Assembly (NCBI GenBank): GCA_045807945.1
Contig: JBJMGI010000084.1
Span: 19,793 to 83,792 of the forward strand
Source: CAVQGF01 sp045807945
Lineage (GTDB): Bacteria > Acidobacteriota > Terriglobia > Terriglobales > Acidobacteriaceae
Direction of reading: 5' to 3'
DNA length: 64,000 nt
Within the stretch, counting starts at the first letter, position 1. Each line of letters starts with the position of its first letter. Made by a program: the position numbers and the translations under genes. This document shows, in pieces, positions 35,845 through 44,076 of this stretch. The notes under the pieces are model-generated. The model was given only the letters and a program-made list of their open reading frames with translations. It was not told the origin of the DNA and made no database searches.

Positions 35845-37359
35845 CTAAGCAGGTTGTTGCCGAGGATTGACCTTGGCTTCCTCAGAGGCAAGTTTCGCCG
35901 CCTTGCCCTGCTCTTCAATGGCCTTCAGTTTATTCAGGAGAGCTTTGTAGCTCACGCGCAGGATCTTAGCGGCCTGGCGTCGGTTCCACCGGGTTTGCGC
36001 CAGCACGCGTTCGATGGCTTCGCGTTCCGCCTGCATTGCGGCGCGCCGGCCGATCTCGAGCAATGACGGCATCTCGAGCGGGCCATTCGCGGTGGACTGG
36101 AATGCGCTTTCCACCGTCGGTTGCGCGAGCGAAACGATTCTGCCATTCGAATCGCGCGACCCGGCAGCCAAAGAGGTGACGATCGGCTTGTGGGTGGAGA
36201 GTTCGCGAATGATCTGCGCCTCGTTGCCGACGATCACATACCGCTTCACCAGATTTTCCAGCTCACGGATGTTCCCCGGCCATGCATACTCCATCATTCG
36301 GCTCACCGCGTAGTCGGAAAATGCGGGCGGCTGCTTTCCGTAGTACTCGCTGTACTTGCGCAGGAAGAATTCCAGGAACACCGGTATCTCTTCCTGCCGC
36401 TCTCGTAGCGGCGGAATGTGTATCGTCACGACGTTCAGGCGGTAAAAGAGATCTTCGCGGAATGTGCCTTCTTCTACGGCGCGCTCCAGCGGTTTGTTGG
36501 TTGCGGCCAGCACGCGAACATCGACCGAGATGTCGCGCTTGCCGCCGAGGCGCGCGAATTCACCATCCTGCAGGACGTGCAGGAGCTTGGCTTGCAGGGC
36601 CGGATGCATCTCGCTGATCTCGTCGAGGAAGATGGTGCCGTAGTTGGCCTGCTCGAACTTACCTAGCTTCTGGCGGTTCGCGCCGGTGAAGGCCCCGGGC
36701 TCGTAGCCAAAGAGTTCGCTTTCCAGCAACTCGCTGGGAATCGCGGCACAGTTCACCTTCACGAAGGGCTTTTCGCGGCGTGTCGAATTTCCGTAGACCA
36801 TGCGCGCGACAACTTCTTTGCCGGAGCCGCTTTCGCCCCGAATGAGCACGGTAACGTTTGTGTCCGCTACTTGCTCCACCGTCATCTTTACTTCTTCCAT
36901 CTTCGGACTGGTGCCGAAGAGCATGGAGAAATCAGACTGGCGGCGGACCTGGTCGCGAAGCTGTGTGACTTCCTGCACCTGGCGCTCGCGTTCGAGCACT
37001 CGCGCCATTCGCTGGTCGAGATCTTTCGGCTCAAACGGCTTCGGGATGTAATCGTCAGCCCCGAGCTTTGAGGCTTTGAAGATGAAGTCGGCGTCCTGCT
37101 GCGAGCTGAGCATGATCACCGAAACATCGGGCTTGATTTGCTTCAAGCGCTCCAGAGTCTCGATGCCGCTCATCCCGGCGGTGTTCACGTCGAGCAGCAC
37201 CAGCACCGGATCGTACACGCGGAACATGCGGATGGCTTCTTCGCCCGTCGCGGCACTGCTCACATCGAAACTTTTGCGGAGAAGATGATTGACCAGGAAC
37301 TTGGCCATTGCTGGGTCGTCATCGACCACGAGGATGCGGATCTTTTGGTTCGGCAGCAT
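35845..37359 (-). CDS. Sigma-54-dependent response regulator (NtrC type)
   Basis: A 504-residue transcription activator. The receiver domain (about 6-120) has the acidic pair VVDDDPAM, the phosphoacceptor Asp in LVLLDVNTAG and Lys in YIPKPFEP. The AAA+ domain (about 148-380) has Walker A GESGSGKE, the sigma-54 contact loop GAFTGA, Walker B GTIFLDEISE and RLNVVTIHIPPLRER. A Fis-type helix-turn-helix lies near residues 455-480 (RRQAAKILRVSYKALLNKLK). The cognate kinase is not adjacent. Start at ATG 37359. A short hairpin (37406-37423) lies in its leader. Confidence 0.94.
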   Translation of the reverse strand: MLPNQKIRILVVDDDPAMAKFLVNHLLRKSFDVSSAATGEEAIRMFRVYDPVLVLLDVNTAGMSGIETLERLKQIKPDVSVIMLSSQQDADFIFKASKLGADDYIPKPFEPKDLDQRMARVLERERQVQEVTQLRDQVRRQSDFSMLFGTSPKMEEVKMTVEQVADTNVTVLIRGESGSGKEVVARMVYGNSTRREKPFVKVNCAAIPSELLESELFGYEPGAFTGANRQKLGKFEQANYGTIFLDEISEMHPALQAKLLHVLQDGEFARLGGKRDISVDVRVLAATNKPLERAVEEGTFREDLFYRLNVVTIHIPPLRERQEEIPVFLEFFLRKYSEYYGKQPPAFSDYAVSRMMEYAWPGNIRELENLVKRYVIVGNEAQIIRELSTHKPIVTSLAAGSRDSNGRIVSLAQPTVESAFQSTANGPLEMPSLLEIGRRAAMQAEREAIERVLAQTRWNRRQAAKILRVSYKALLNKLKAIEEQGKAAKLASEEAKVNPRQQPA

Positions 37360-37564
37360 GGGAACGGGTCGGGCCTCCAGGGGTATGGTCGAGCCGAAGA
37401 CTGCGCCGGGCTAAAATGCCCGGATTTGGGTCACTCATGTAGGCAGAAGTGGAACCTTAGGCCTATTTTATGGCGAGGGAGCACGCGCATTCCACCTCAC
37501 CGTGTACTCTGATGCTTACTGTGGGTAGAAAGATAGCCTGTGTAGCGTCACTTTTAAAGCAGAA

Positions 37565-37592
37565 AAAGGAGCCCGCCGAGGCGGACTCCTTT
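37565..37592 (-). terminator. Terminator of the GvpF/L gene
   Basis: A stem of twelve pairs with one mismatch around GGAGCCCGCC / GGCGGACTCC, followed on the minus strand by TTTTTCT, 15 bp after the GvpF/L stop. Confidence 0.75.
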
Positions 37593-37606
37593 CATATCGA
37601 ACCGGA

Positions 37607-38347
37607 CTAGCTGGCTACGGTCCGCACTTTACCCGGCAGGAAGTGGTACGGCGGCCACGGTCCGCTGATTGCAAGCTCCACATTCTTAAGCTGTTTGGCG
37701 GCTGTGCTGTAACGGTTTTGGTATTTTTCGACAGAGGTGTGATCGATCAAGTGGGCGATGTCTATCATCATGGCGCCCGACGATTGCACCTTCTTGCAGC
37801 TCACTTCGGCGTCCAGGGGCAGGAACAATTTCTGAACTTGAACCGAAAGCGCCCGCGCCTTGGTCTGGCGTTCACGATGGCGTGATGCCTTTTCGCGGAG
37901 CTTGCAAAGGTAGTCGCTGCCGGTGGTTTCTGGCAGGACGATATCCGTCATAGCCTCGCGCAAAGAGCCGTCTTTGATGACCAGCTTCAGGTGCATCTCG
38001 GCTTTGCCTTTGAGCTTGGAAACGGAGTTCGTGAAAGTCTTGCGGTTGGTGCGGACGGCCTTGCGAAGCGCCTCGTCCGTATCGAATACAGTGCCGAATT
38101 TAAAGGGCAAAACTGTAGTTTTGCCGAAGCATGAGCTGACCACCCGGGCATGGTCCAAGACGGCGCGTTGGTCGAGATCGCCAGTGCGTTCATACTCGCT
38201 CACGATCACGGCAAAATCGCCGCTGGGATAGCCATAAACCGGCGCTCCGTTAACTCCATTTACATTTTCAATCGGGAAGGGGCGGCGTGCTCTTGCTTCG
38301 CCTAGGAATGCTTCTTGCTCAGTGATGCAATACGCGTACCAAGCCAT
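37607..38347 (-). CDS. GvpL/GvpF family gas vesicle protein (orphan)
   Basis: A 246-residue protein. The start MAWYAYCITE, the middle VLPFKFGTVF and the end SVEKYQNRYSTAAKQLKNV followed by ISGPWPPYHFLPG are the hallmarks of GvpF/GvpL proteins, which bind the gas vesicle surface during assembly. No gvpA, gvpN or other gas vesicle gene lies in the window, so its role here is unclear. ATG 38347 with GGAGAG seven bases upstream is the start. Confidence 0.87.
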   Translation of the reverse strand: MAWYAYCITEQEAFLGEARARRPFPIENVNGVNGAPVYGYPSGDFAVIVSEYERTGDLDQRAVLDHARVVSSCFGKTTVLPFKFGTVFDTDEALRKAVRTNRKTFTNSVSKLKGKAEMHLKLVIKDGSLREAMTDIVLPETTGSDYLCKLREKASRHRERQTKARALSVQVQKLFLPLDAEVSCKKVQSSGAMMIDIAHLIDHTSVEKYQNRYSTAAKQLKNVELAISGPWPPYHFLPGKVRTVAS

Positions 38348-38614
38348 GTGTCGTCTCTCCAACGAACATCACGGCCTGCTGCCTTGTGGCTGGAGCAGGC
38401 ACGGTTATGTCCCACTAGGGGGCTCAAGGGGCCGACGGTCAGTTGTTTGTCTTAAAGACTAGGGAACTGCGAACAGCGGGTGGTTCGGGTCTTTTGTTGC
38501 AGGACTACCCAATCACATCCATCCACTTACCTCGATGCTAGACCCGCGTTGTGGAAAATGCAACAGGTATTGTGCGGCGTCAGATTGCGCCTTCGGTCGA
38601 CGCATCCTCCTTAG
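38348..38614. other. Intergenic region between divergent GvpF/L and metal operons
   Basis: About 270 bp without a gene. It must hold the GvpF/L promoter on the minus strand. I see no riboswitch, tRNA or clear operator in it. Confidence 0.4.
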
Positions 38615-38643
38615 TTGCGTGGCTGCGAGTGGGCGTGTAGCCT
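38615..38643 (+). promoter_or_regulatory. Putative promoter of the metal operon, possibly giving a leaderless mRNA
   Basis: TTGCGT and TAGCCT are spaced by 17 bp. Transcription would begin at or within a base or two of the GTG at 38650, which has no ribosome binding site. A leaderless transcript would explain this. The match to consensus is moderate. Confidence 0.35.
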
Positions 38644-38649
38644 AAATAT

Positions 38650-39018
38650 GTGTCGAGAAGTCCAGTTCGCTGGCTAGCGTTGGTCTTAGTCCTTGGATGG
38701 ACTCTGCTGCCTGCGATCGCTTGCGCAGCTGACTTCCTCTCAATGACCGAGCCGGAAATGGCTTGCTGCAAGAAAATGGCAGGCAAGTGCGACATGGGGT
38801 CCGGTCCACACTCTTGCTGCGACCAGACCGTTCGTTCCCAACAAGTAGGGCAAGCGAATCTGACGCAAACGTTCCAACTGCAGCCACCGATGCAGGCCGC
38901 TGGAACGCTGACGATCTCACTAGTAGTCCCGACTTCGGCCGCTTACAACGACGTAGTCGCGAATGACGGTTCGCCTCCCGAATCGCCACCCGGCAGCATC
39001 TCCGTCCTGCGAATCTGA
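38650..39018 (+). CDS. Cys-rich exported protein, putative metal binder
   Basis: A 122-residue protein read from a GTG. A signal peptide (about residues 1-26, WLALVLVLGWTLLPAIACA) is followed by a short Cys/Met/His-rich cluster: MACCKKMAGKCDMG and PHSCCDQT, giving Cys39, 40, 47, 56 and 57. The remaining 60 residues are Gln/Pro/Ser-rich and probably disordered. I do not recognise a family. The soft-metal-type ligands and its place at the head of an operon with HMA and MerT-like genes suggest periplasmic metal binding (inference). Confidence 0.6.
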   Translation: MSRSPVRWLALVLVLGWTLLPAIACAADFLSMTEPEMACCKKMAGKCDMGSGPHSCCDQTVRSQQVGQANLTQTFQLQPPMQAAGTLTISLVVPTSAAYNDVVANDGSPPESPPGSISVLRI

Positions 39019-39080
39019 AGCTCTTCTCTTTGCGTGCTCGCACGTGAGCGCGAAGGTGTTTCTACGCAAAGGAGAAGATG

Positions 39081-39923
39081 ATGAGAGCATTCTCAGTCCT
39101 CGCATTGCTGTTTATTTCGGTGCTCGGCAACGCTGCCGGGCACGGGCCGATATTTGGGCTTGCCACGCCTACTAATTCGCAAGGGGAATGGAGCTTTGAC
39201 AGTGGAATATTCGGCCGTTCCAGCGACGTTGGCTCGCAAGCTTCGTTCCGCGAGTTGATCGCCTACGGTGTAACGCCGCATGTGACCGTATCGTTCACGG
39301 CTCCGGGTGTGATCGGGGATACGCCTTTAGCACCCACCCGCATCCAGCCGGGAGCGGACTTCGATGGCACCGTCGCATGGCGCTTTCACCACAACACCAC
39401 GAAAGTCGGCACCCGCTTCGAAAGCACTGCTTTTGCGGGACTAGTGGTTCCTGGGCCGCAATCAGGGTTCAAGGGCCTTTCGTTCACTTCGCACACGCCC
39501 GGAAATATGCTGGGCGCGGTCAGCGGAATCGCCTCGCGTTCGCATTATTTCTGGCTTGGCGGAACCTACACCAAGTTCTACGAGCGTGGCGGGGAACGCC
39601 GGCCGGATGTTTTCGATTACAGCTTGATCTACGGCTACCGCCCGCCGCAATGGCGTAAAGAAGCAGATAAGTGGGACTGGCGCATCTTCGGCGAACTGGT
39701 GGGAGAGCGCTCCACCCGATTCCTTCACGAGGGCTCGCTCATCCCGCAAACCGGCGCGCACCAGGTTTTCCTCGGTCCATCGTTCCTGGGAATCTTCCGC
39801 AACTACACCGTGAGTTTTGGGGCGCAAGTCCCGATCCACCGCGATGTCGGTGCGTTGTTTCCCAAGGAACGCGTGCGATACGCCGTCAATTTCAGCTATT
39901 TGCTTTTCCAGCACTCACATTAA
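39081..39923 (+). CDS. Putative outer-membrane beta-barrel protein of the metal operon
   Basis: A 280-residue protein with a signal peptide (RAFSVLALLFISVLGNAAGHG) and then alternating amphipathic strands rich in aromatic residues, ending in YAVNFSYLLFQHSH. No helix beyond the signal. This fits a small outer-membrane barrel, but the family is not recognised. Two ATGs are in tandem at 39078 and 39081; the second has the better distance to GGAG (39071-39074). The selenocysteine-candidate gene begins 10 bp after the stop. Confidence 0.62.
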   Translation: MRAFSVLALLFISVLGNAAGHGPIFGLATPTNSQGEWSFDSGIFGRSSDVGSQASFRELIAYGVTPHVTVSFTAPGVIGDTPLAPTRIQPGADFDGTVAWRFHHNTTKVGTRFESTAFAGLVVPGPQSGFKGLSFTSHTPGNMLGAVSGIASRSHYFWLGGTYTKFYERGGERRPDVFDYSLIYGYRPPQWRKEADKWDWRIFGELVGERSTRFLHEGSLIPQTGAHQVFLGPSFLGIFRNYTVSFGAQVPIHRDVGALFPKERVRYAVNFSYLLFQHSH

Positions 39924-39933
39924 GGAGAGAGTC

Positions 39934-40428
39934 ATGAAGAAGATCAATGTTTTCGTATTAGCTCTGCTGCTTACCGCTTCGGCCGCGCAAGCCGAGATCC
40001 GTTCCATCAACATCACTGTTTTCGGCATGGATTGAGAAGTTTGTGCACACGCCGTGCGCGTGTCATTGAAAGCGGTGCAGGGGGTGGACACCGTCAACGT
40101 GAGCTTGGAGAATGGGCTCGCCTCAGTCACCCTGAAGCCAGGGAACTCTGCCACCCTGAAGCAGTTGGGGGACGCCATCGCAAAGAACGGCTTCACCATG
40201 AAAAATTCGGAGGCAACGATCGCGGGTAAGGTGATTCAAGAGGGGGGAAGGGTGGAGCTTCAAATCACTGGCTCAAACGACAAGCTCGAACTGGTTCCAG
40301 ATACGGCAGCGGAACCGGCTGCGCGCCTGGCCGGAAAAGATGTTGAGGTCTCAGGCACCATTCCTGAAGCGCCAAAAGGCAAGACACCCGAGGTGATCCA
40401 CTATCGCACCATTGCGGAGAAGAAATGA
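39934..40428 (+). CDS. MerP-like HMA-domain periplasmic protein with in-frame UGA (candidate selenoprotein)
   Basis: Read through one UGA (40033-40035) this is a 164-residue protein. GGAGAG precedes ATG 39934. Residues 1-20 are a signal peptide ending SAAQA. An HMA domain follows: the metal motif GMxCxxCA appears as GMD-UGA-EVCA, so codon 34, the first metal-binding Cys, is UGA and Cys37 is kept. The downstream part is a normal HMA domain (SLKAVQGVDTVNVSLENG, LKQLGDAIAKNGF) and a further beta domain of about 70 residues. UGA as selenocysteine is the simplest reading because it hits exactly a Cys position; a nonsense mutation is the alternative. Automated callers would start at GTG 40054 and lose the signal and motif. 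It overlaps the MerT-like gene (ATGA). Confidence 0.75.
40044..40065 (+). promoter_or_regulatory. Candidate bacterial SECIS hairpin
   Basis: Starting 9 bases after the UGA, ACACGC (40047-40052) pairs with GCGTGT (40058-40063), extended by TG/CA past one bulged base. The five-base loop CGTGC has G as its second base and begins 17 bases after the UGA. Position, short stem and a G in the first two loop bases are what is known for bacterial SECIS elements. GC-rich DNA gives such hairpins by chance quite often. Confidence 0.45.
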
Positions 40429-40814
40429 ATGTAAGTACTACCGGCGCCCGACGATCCGGGTTATTGAACTATCTCTCGCTGTTCACTTCGCTCAGTACGC
40501 TGCTTTGCTGCGCGCTGCCGTCGCTTTTGGTGTTGCTCGGACTGGGAGCTACAGTGGCTTCGGTGCTTTCGGACCTACCGTGGCTGGTGGCTCTCTCGCG
40601 TCACAAAGCGTGGATCTTCTCGATATCCGGCACGCTCATCGCACTCAGCTTTCTGAGCACGTACTATCTCGTCCCGAAATACCGGCGGGAGTGCGCTGCA
40701 GACGATCCCAATGCCTGCGCCGGTGCCAGTAAGATCAGCAAGGTGTTGCTCTGGGTCTCAGCCGGAATCTACGCCTTCGGATTTTTTGTCGCGTTCGTGC
40801 TCGGGCCGTCCTGA
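40425..40814 (+). CDS. MerT-like metal transport membrane protein
   Basis: A 129-residue protein with three hydrophobic helices at about residues 15-46, 60-82 and 105-126. A Cys pair (Cys28-Cys29) sits in helix one and two more Cys (90 and 98) in the loop between helices two and three. This is the exact cysteine layout of MerT, which takes soft metal ions from MerP and passes them inward. Its start overlaps the stop of the HMA-protein gene, so the two are coupled like merT and merP. Without merA or merR nearby the metal need not be mercury. Confidence 0.7.
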   Translation: MNVSTTGARRSGLLNYLSLFTSLSTLLCCALPSLLVLLGLGATVASVLSDLPWLVALSRHKAWIFSISGTLIALSFLSTYYLVPKYRRECAADDPNACAGASKISKVLLWVSAGIYAFGFFVAFVLGPS

Positions 40815-40835
40815 GCAAACTGGACGCTCAGTAGG

Positions 40836-41696
40836 TCAGGCCACGCTTTTTGTCCGTGTCTCAACGCTAGTCTTGCTCCGGTACTTGAACGTAAGCCGAT
40901 GCACGATAGCCATCAGCACCAGGACTCCACCGAAGGTGCAGACGATGGCCGCGCCCGTAGGCAAATCCATCTGCACGGAAAGAAAGATTCCGAGGGCGGA
41001 TACGAGTGTCCCCATCGTCCAGCCGATAGCTAGCCGGCTACCGATGCGGTCAGCAAACAACATCGCGCCGACCGAGGGCACGATCAGGTAACAGAAGACC
41101 AGCAGAACGCCGGCGATCGCGACAGAGGAAGTCACTACGAAACCGAACGAGGCGTAGAAGAGGAAATCCCAAAGACGGATGTTGATGCCTTGCGCGCGCG
41201 CGGCATCGGGATCGATCGAGATCAGCAGGAACTTCTTCCTGAAGATGTAATGGAACAGCCCGATCACACCGTAAAGAATGGCTGTCTTGGTGACCTCAAA
41301 TTTGGAGACTGCCAGAATGTTCCCGACCAGCATGTCTTTCAGGTGTTCGGTCTCGCCGGTCGCCTTGCTCATCGCCAGGATGGCCGCCGCGGAGGCAACG
41401 GCATACGTGATGCCGATGATGGCTTCGAGCGGAATTCGCGCGGTCGCCGAGCGGACGAAGGAAAAAATCAGCGCGCCCATAAAAGTGAAGGCCAGGCTGA
41501 TCCAGTAAGCGCTGCTGCCGTGCGGATCCATGCCGGCGAGGATGGCGATCGTCGCGCCCAGAGCTGCGATCTGCGCCAGAGCCAGATCGACGAAGATGAC
41601 GCCGCGCTCCACGACATGCACGCCAAGGTAGGCGTGGATCCCAGTAAGGATCAGGCTAGCCAAAAACGGCAGGACTAAGAAAGGAAGAATTTCCAT
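40836..41696 (-). CDS. Metal ABC transporter permease (ZnuB/MntB family)
   Basis: A 286-residue inner-membrane protein with eight or nine helices. ABC-3 family features include HAYLGVHVVERGVIFVDLALAQIAALG in the first loop and DPDAARAQGINIRLWDFLFY before the cytoplasmic coupling region, with ASFGFVVTSSVAIAGVLLVFCYLI. The family imports zinc or manganese. It lies 25 bp after the binding-protein gene. No ATPase gene is in the operon, so the ATP-binding subunit must come from elsewhere. Confidence 0.9.
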   Translation of the reverse strand: MEILPFLVLPFLASLILTGIHAYLGVHVVERGVIFVDLALAQIAALGATIAILAGMDPHGSSAYWISLAFTFMGALIFSFVRSATARIPLEAIIGITYAVASAAAILAMSKATGETEHLKDMLVGNILAVSKFEVTKTAILYGVIGLFHYIFRKKFLLISIDPDAARAQGINIRLWDFLFYASFGFVVTSSVAIAGVLLVFCYLIVPSVGAMLFADRIGSRLAIGWTMGTLVSALGIFLSVQMDLPTGAAIVCTFGGVLVLMAIVHRLTFKYRSKTSVETRTKSVA

Positions 41697-41721
41697 TGTT
41701 CTCCTGGTTGCGTTTTAAAAG

Positions 41722-42651
41722 TTATTTTGTCTCGTCAAAAGCTTTTTTCAGCAGCCCAATGTCGTAGTCAAAGAGCTTGAAATAGTCAGTGATGTCTTTT
41801 TCTCCGCCAACCGAGGGCAGCATCACCAAAACTTTTCCGCCGGTCCCGCTGGCAATGTTGTTCGGTGTCTTCAGGTCGAAATACGGCTCAACCATGATGA
41901 TCTTCACGTTGTCGCGCTTCATCTGCTGGATCAGCTCGATAGTGTGGCCCGGAGTCGGCGGAATGCCCGGACGCGGTTCGATGTATCCGACCACGTCGAG
42001 ATTGAAATGCTTGGCAAAATTCGGCCACGACTTGTGGTAAGTGACAATCTTACGGCCGTCGTAAGGCTTCATCTGCGCGTCCCAGTTCTGCTCGGCAGCG
42101 GTCAGCCGCTTATCGAAATCTTGAAAGCGCTGCTGGTAATAAGACGCATTCGGCGGGTCCATCTCAGCCAGCTTGTTCGAGATGCCTTTCGCTACACGAC
42201 GCCCGTTCTCGGGGTCGAGCCAGTAGTGCGGGTTGCCCAGCGGGTGCACGTCTCCCATGGCGCGGCTCACCTGTCCCTGGGGCTTCTCCAGGATCTCGGC
42301 GAATTGCGACGCATCGAGGTACCCGGCTGACGCGGGTTGGATGTGGGGGTTGCCGCTCTGTGTGATGAGCGGAGGCAGCCAACCGATCTCAAGGTCGAGT
42401 CCGACGACCACCAGCAGATCGGCGTGGCGCAGCTTCAGCAAAAAGCTGGGCTTGGCCTCAACGAAGTGTGGATCCTGATATCCCTTCGCGATAGCTTCCA
42501 CATCGATCTTGTCGCCGCCGACTTCTTGCGCCAGCGAAGCTAGGTCTGTCGTTGCCGTGATGACGTTGAGCTTCTTGGCCGCGTGCGCGGGCAAAGCAAA
42601 AACAAGTGAGCATGCCAGCAGTACTGCCATTAACTTCGATCTATAAGACAT
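41722..42651 (-). CDS. Metal ABC transporter substrate-binding protein (ZnuA/TroA family)
   Basis: A 309-residue periplasmic protein with a signal peptide (about residues 1-24, ending AHA). Metal ligands of cluster A-I proteins are visible: His62 in YQDPHFVEAKPS, His in GNPHYWLDP, His in VTYHKSWPNF, and an acidic ligand near EPYFD. The His-rich loop typical of many ZnuA proteins is absent, so zinc versus manganese cannot be decided. Also known in the family as adhesins. It lies between the porin-like gene and the permease gene. Confidence 0.92.
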   Translation of the reverse strand: MSYRSKLMAVLLACSLVFALPAHAAKKLNVITATTDLASLAQEVGGDKIDVEAIAKGYQDPHFVEAKPSFLLKLRHADLLVVVGLDLEIGWLPPLITQSGNPHIQPASAGYLDASQFAEILEKPQGQVSRAMGDVHPLGNPHYWLDPENGRRVAKGISNKLAEMDPPNASYYQQRFQDFDKRLTAAEQNWDAQMKPYDGRKIVTYHKSWPNFAKHFNLDVVGYIEPRPGIPPTPGHTIELIQQMKRDNVKIIMVEPYFDLKTPNNIASGTGGKVLVMLPSVGGEKDITDYFKLFDYDIGLLKKAFDETK

Positions 42652-42665
42652 TCATGATCTCCTGA

Positions 42666-43970
42666 TCAAAATGGATGCGCGCCGTGCGCGCCCATTGCGA
42701 ACTGCAGTTGAAGCCGCAGCTCGTTCACATTCTGTTGTTCGGCATAGTCGGTGTGCCGGTACTGCGCGCGTAGCTGCGCAAACTCACTGGGCCAGTAGGT
42801 GAGGACGAGCGAACCGCCCTGATCCAGTTGGGCCGAATCGCGAGCGCGCTCGGAGTGGTCGTAACGCGCGCCGACAAACCAGCGACGCGCGAGCTGGTAA
42901 TCACCCGAAGCGTACATACCGAACGCGTGCTGCGCCGCCGGGAACTGCTGGCGATCGCTCCAGACGAACTCCGTCCTGCCGACGAACGAGTGATAGATGC
43001 TGCGTCGCAGCGGCTTCCAGCGAAGCGTCGCATCTGCTCCATAGAGGCTGGTTACGAAATCGTTTTGAAACTGGGGAGCAAATAGAAGGCCTGCATCGTT
43101 GTGCCCGCGCGAGTAGGAAGCGCCGATGTCGAGGTTAGTGGATTCGGTAATGTCCTTGTAGGCGCGCACGTGTCCGACGGTGCTCACATCTTCGCGGCGG
43201 ATGGACTTGAAAACGTCGTCGGAGTCGCCGCGAAAGACTTGCCCCGTACCTTCGATGAAGAGTCCCTTCGGCCCTTCGAAGGCGCGCGTCACGGAAAGGC
43301 CGGCGTCATTGATACCGTCTTCACCGCCCACCAGGTTCTCCGTCACAAGTGGACGGTCAGTCCAGGGCAGCACGTGATTATGTAGCGTGTTCACCTTTCC
43401 GAACGCGGCGCGCATCTTGCCGGCGCGCGCGACGATTCCCGCCGGAAGCGCTGTGAAGGTCAGGTATCCCTCTTCCAGGTTCACGCCCTCTTCGCCGAAT
43501 GAAATGAAAGCATCGGCGCGCGCGTAAGGGTCGATGATGGCTTGCAAACCAAGCTCGGTTTCGTGCATTTCGAGCGTTGGCACGGGACGAGCGGTGTTAT
43601 GTCCCACAGCGGCAAGGAAGTCGCCTATCAAGCTGATGTCAGGATTGAGCGCTTTGGCTTGTCCAGTTGCGCCGCCGTACACGGGAACTTGGCCGTTTTC
43701 TGCCGTAACCTCAGCCTGTTCTGGAGCAGCCGTCTGCGAAGTAGGGGAAGGGGTTGCGGGAGCAGTCGTCGCAGCCGGGGTTGCCGCCGCCTGCTGCTTG
43801 CTCGCGAGCATGCGAAGCTGACCCTCGAGCGCGATCACACGCTCTTCCAGATCTTTGATCTTCTGGTCAGTCGCTTGCGAAGCGGAACTTGCCTGCGCCG
43901 GCGCCGGTGCAGCTTGTGAGAATCCAAAGCACGACGTCATTAAGACGGCGAATAAGAAGAACCTTTTCAT
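42666..43970 (-). CDS. Porin-like outer-membrane barrel with N-terminal coiled coil
   Basis: A 434-residue protein. A signal peptide (1-20) is followed by a short coiled coil (DQKIKDLEERVIALEGQLRMLASKQ), an Ala/Thr/Pro-rich hinge (about 62-95) and a beta-rich C-terminal domain of about 330 residues ending in NELRLQLQFAMGAHGAHPF. The layout is like phosphate-selective and other trimeric porins. The His-rich last residues are notable. Being first of the znuA-znuB group, it may let the metal through the outer membrane (inference). Confidence 0.75.
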   Translation of the reverse strand: MKRFFLFAVLMTSCFGFSQAAPAPAQASSASQATDQKIKDLEERVIALEGQLRMLASKQQAAATPAATTAPATPSPTSQTAAPEQAEVTAENGQVPVYGGATGQAKALNPDISLIGDFLAAVGHNTARPVPTLEMHETELGLQAIIDPYARADAFISFGEEGVNLEEGYLTFTALPAGIVARAGKMRAAFGKVNTLHNHVLPWTDRPLVTENLVGGEDGINDAGLSVTRAFEGPKGLFIEGTGQVFRGDSDDVFKSIRREDVSTVGHVRAYKDITESTNLDIGASYSRGHNDAGLLFAPQFQNDFVTSLYGADATLRWKPLRRSIYHSFVGRTEFVWSDRQQFPAAQHAFGMYASGDYQLARRWFVGARYDHSERARDSAQLDQGGSLVLTYWPSEFAQLRAQYRHTDYAEQQNVNELRLQLQFAMGAHGAHPF

Positions 43971-44076
43971 GTGTGTACCTTTTTATCTGCTCGAATTGGA
44001 AATGAGCAGCATCGATGTCCTGGTGATCCGGTCGAATATTCGCGCTAGCTTTACGCAGCGAGAACACGAAGCGCGA

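Noticed and set aside
40054..40428. Start at GTG 40054 for the HMA protein
   Set aside because: It would lack the signal peptide and both metal-binding residues and has no ribosome binding site; read-through from 39934 explains all features.
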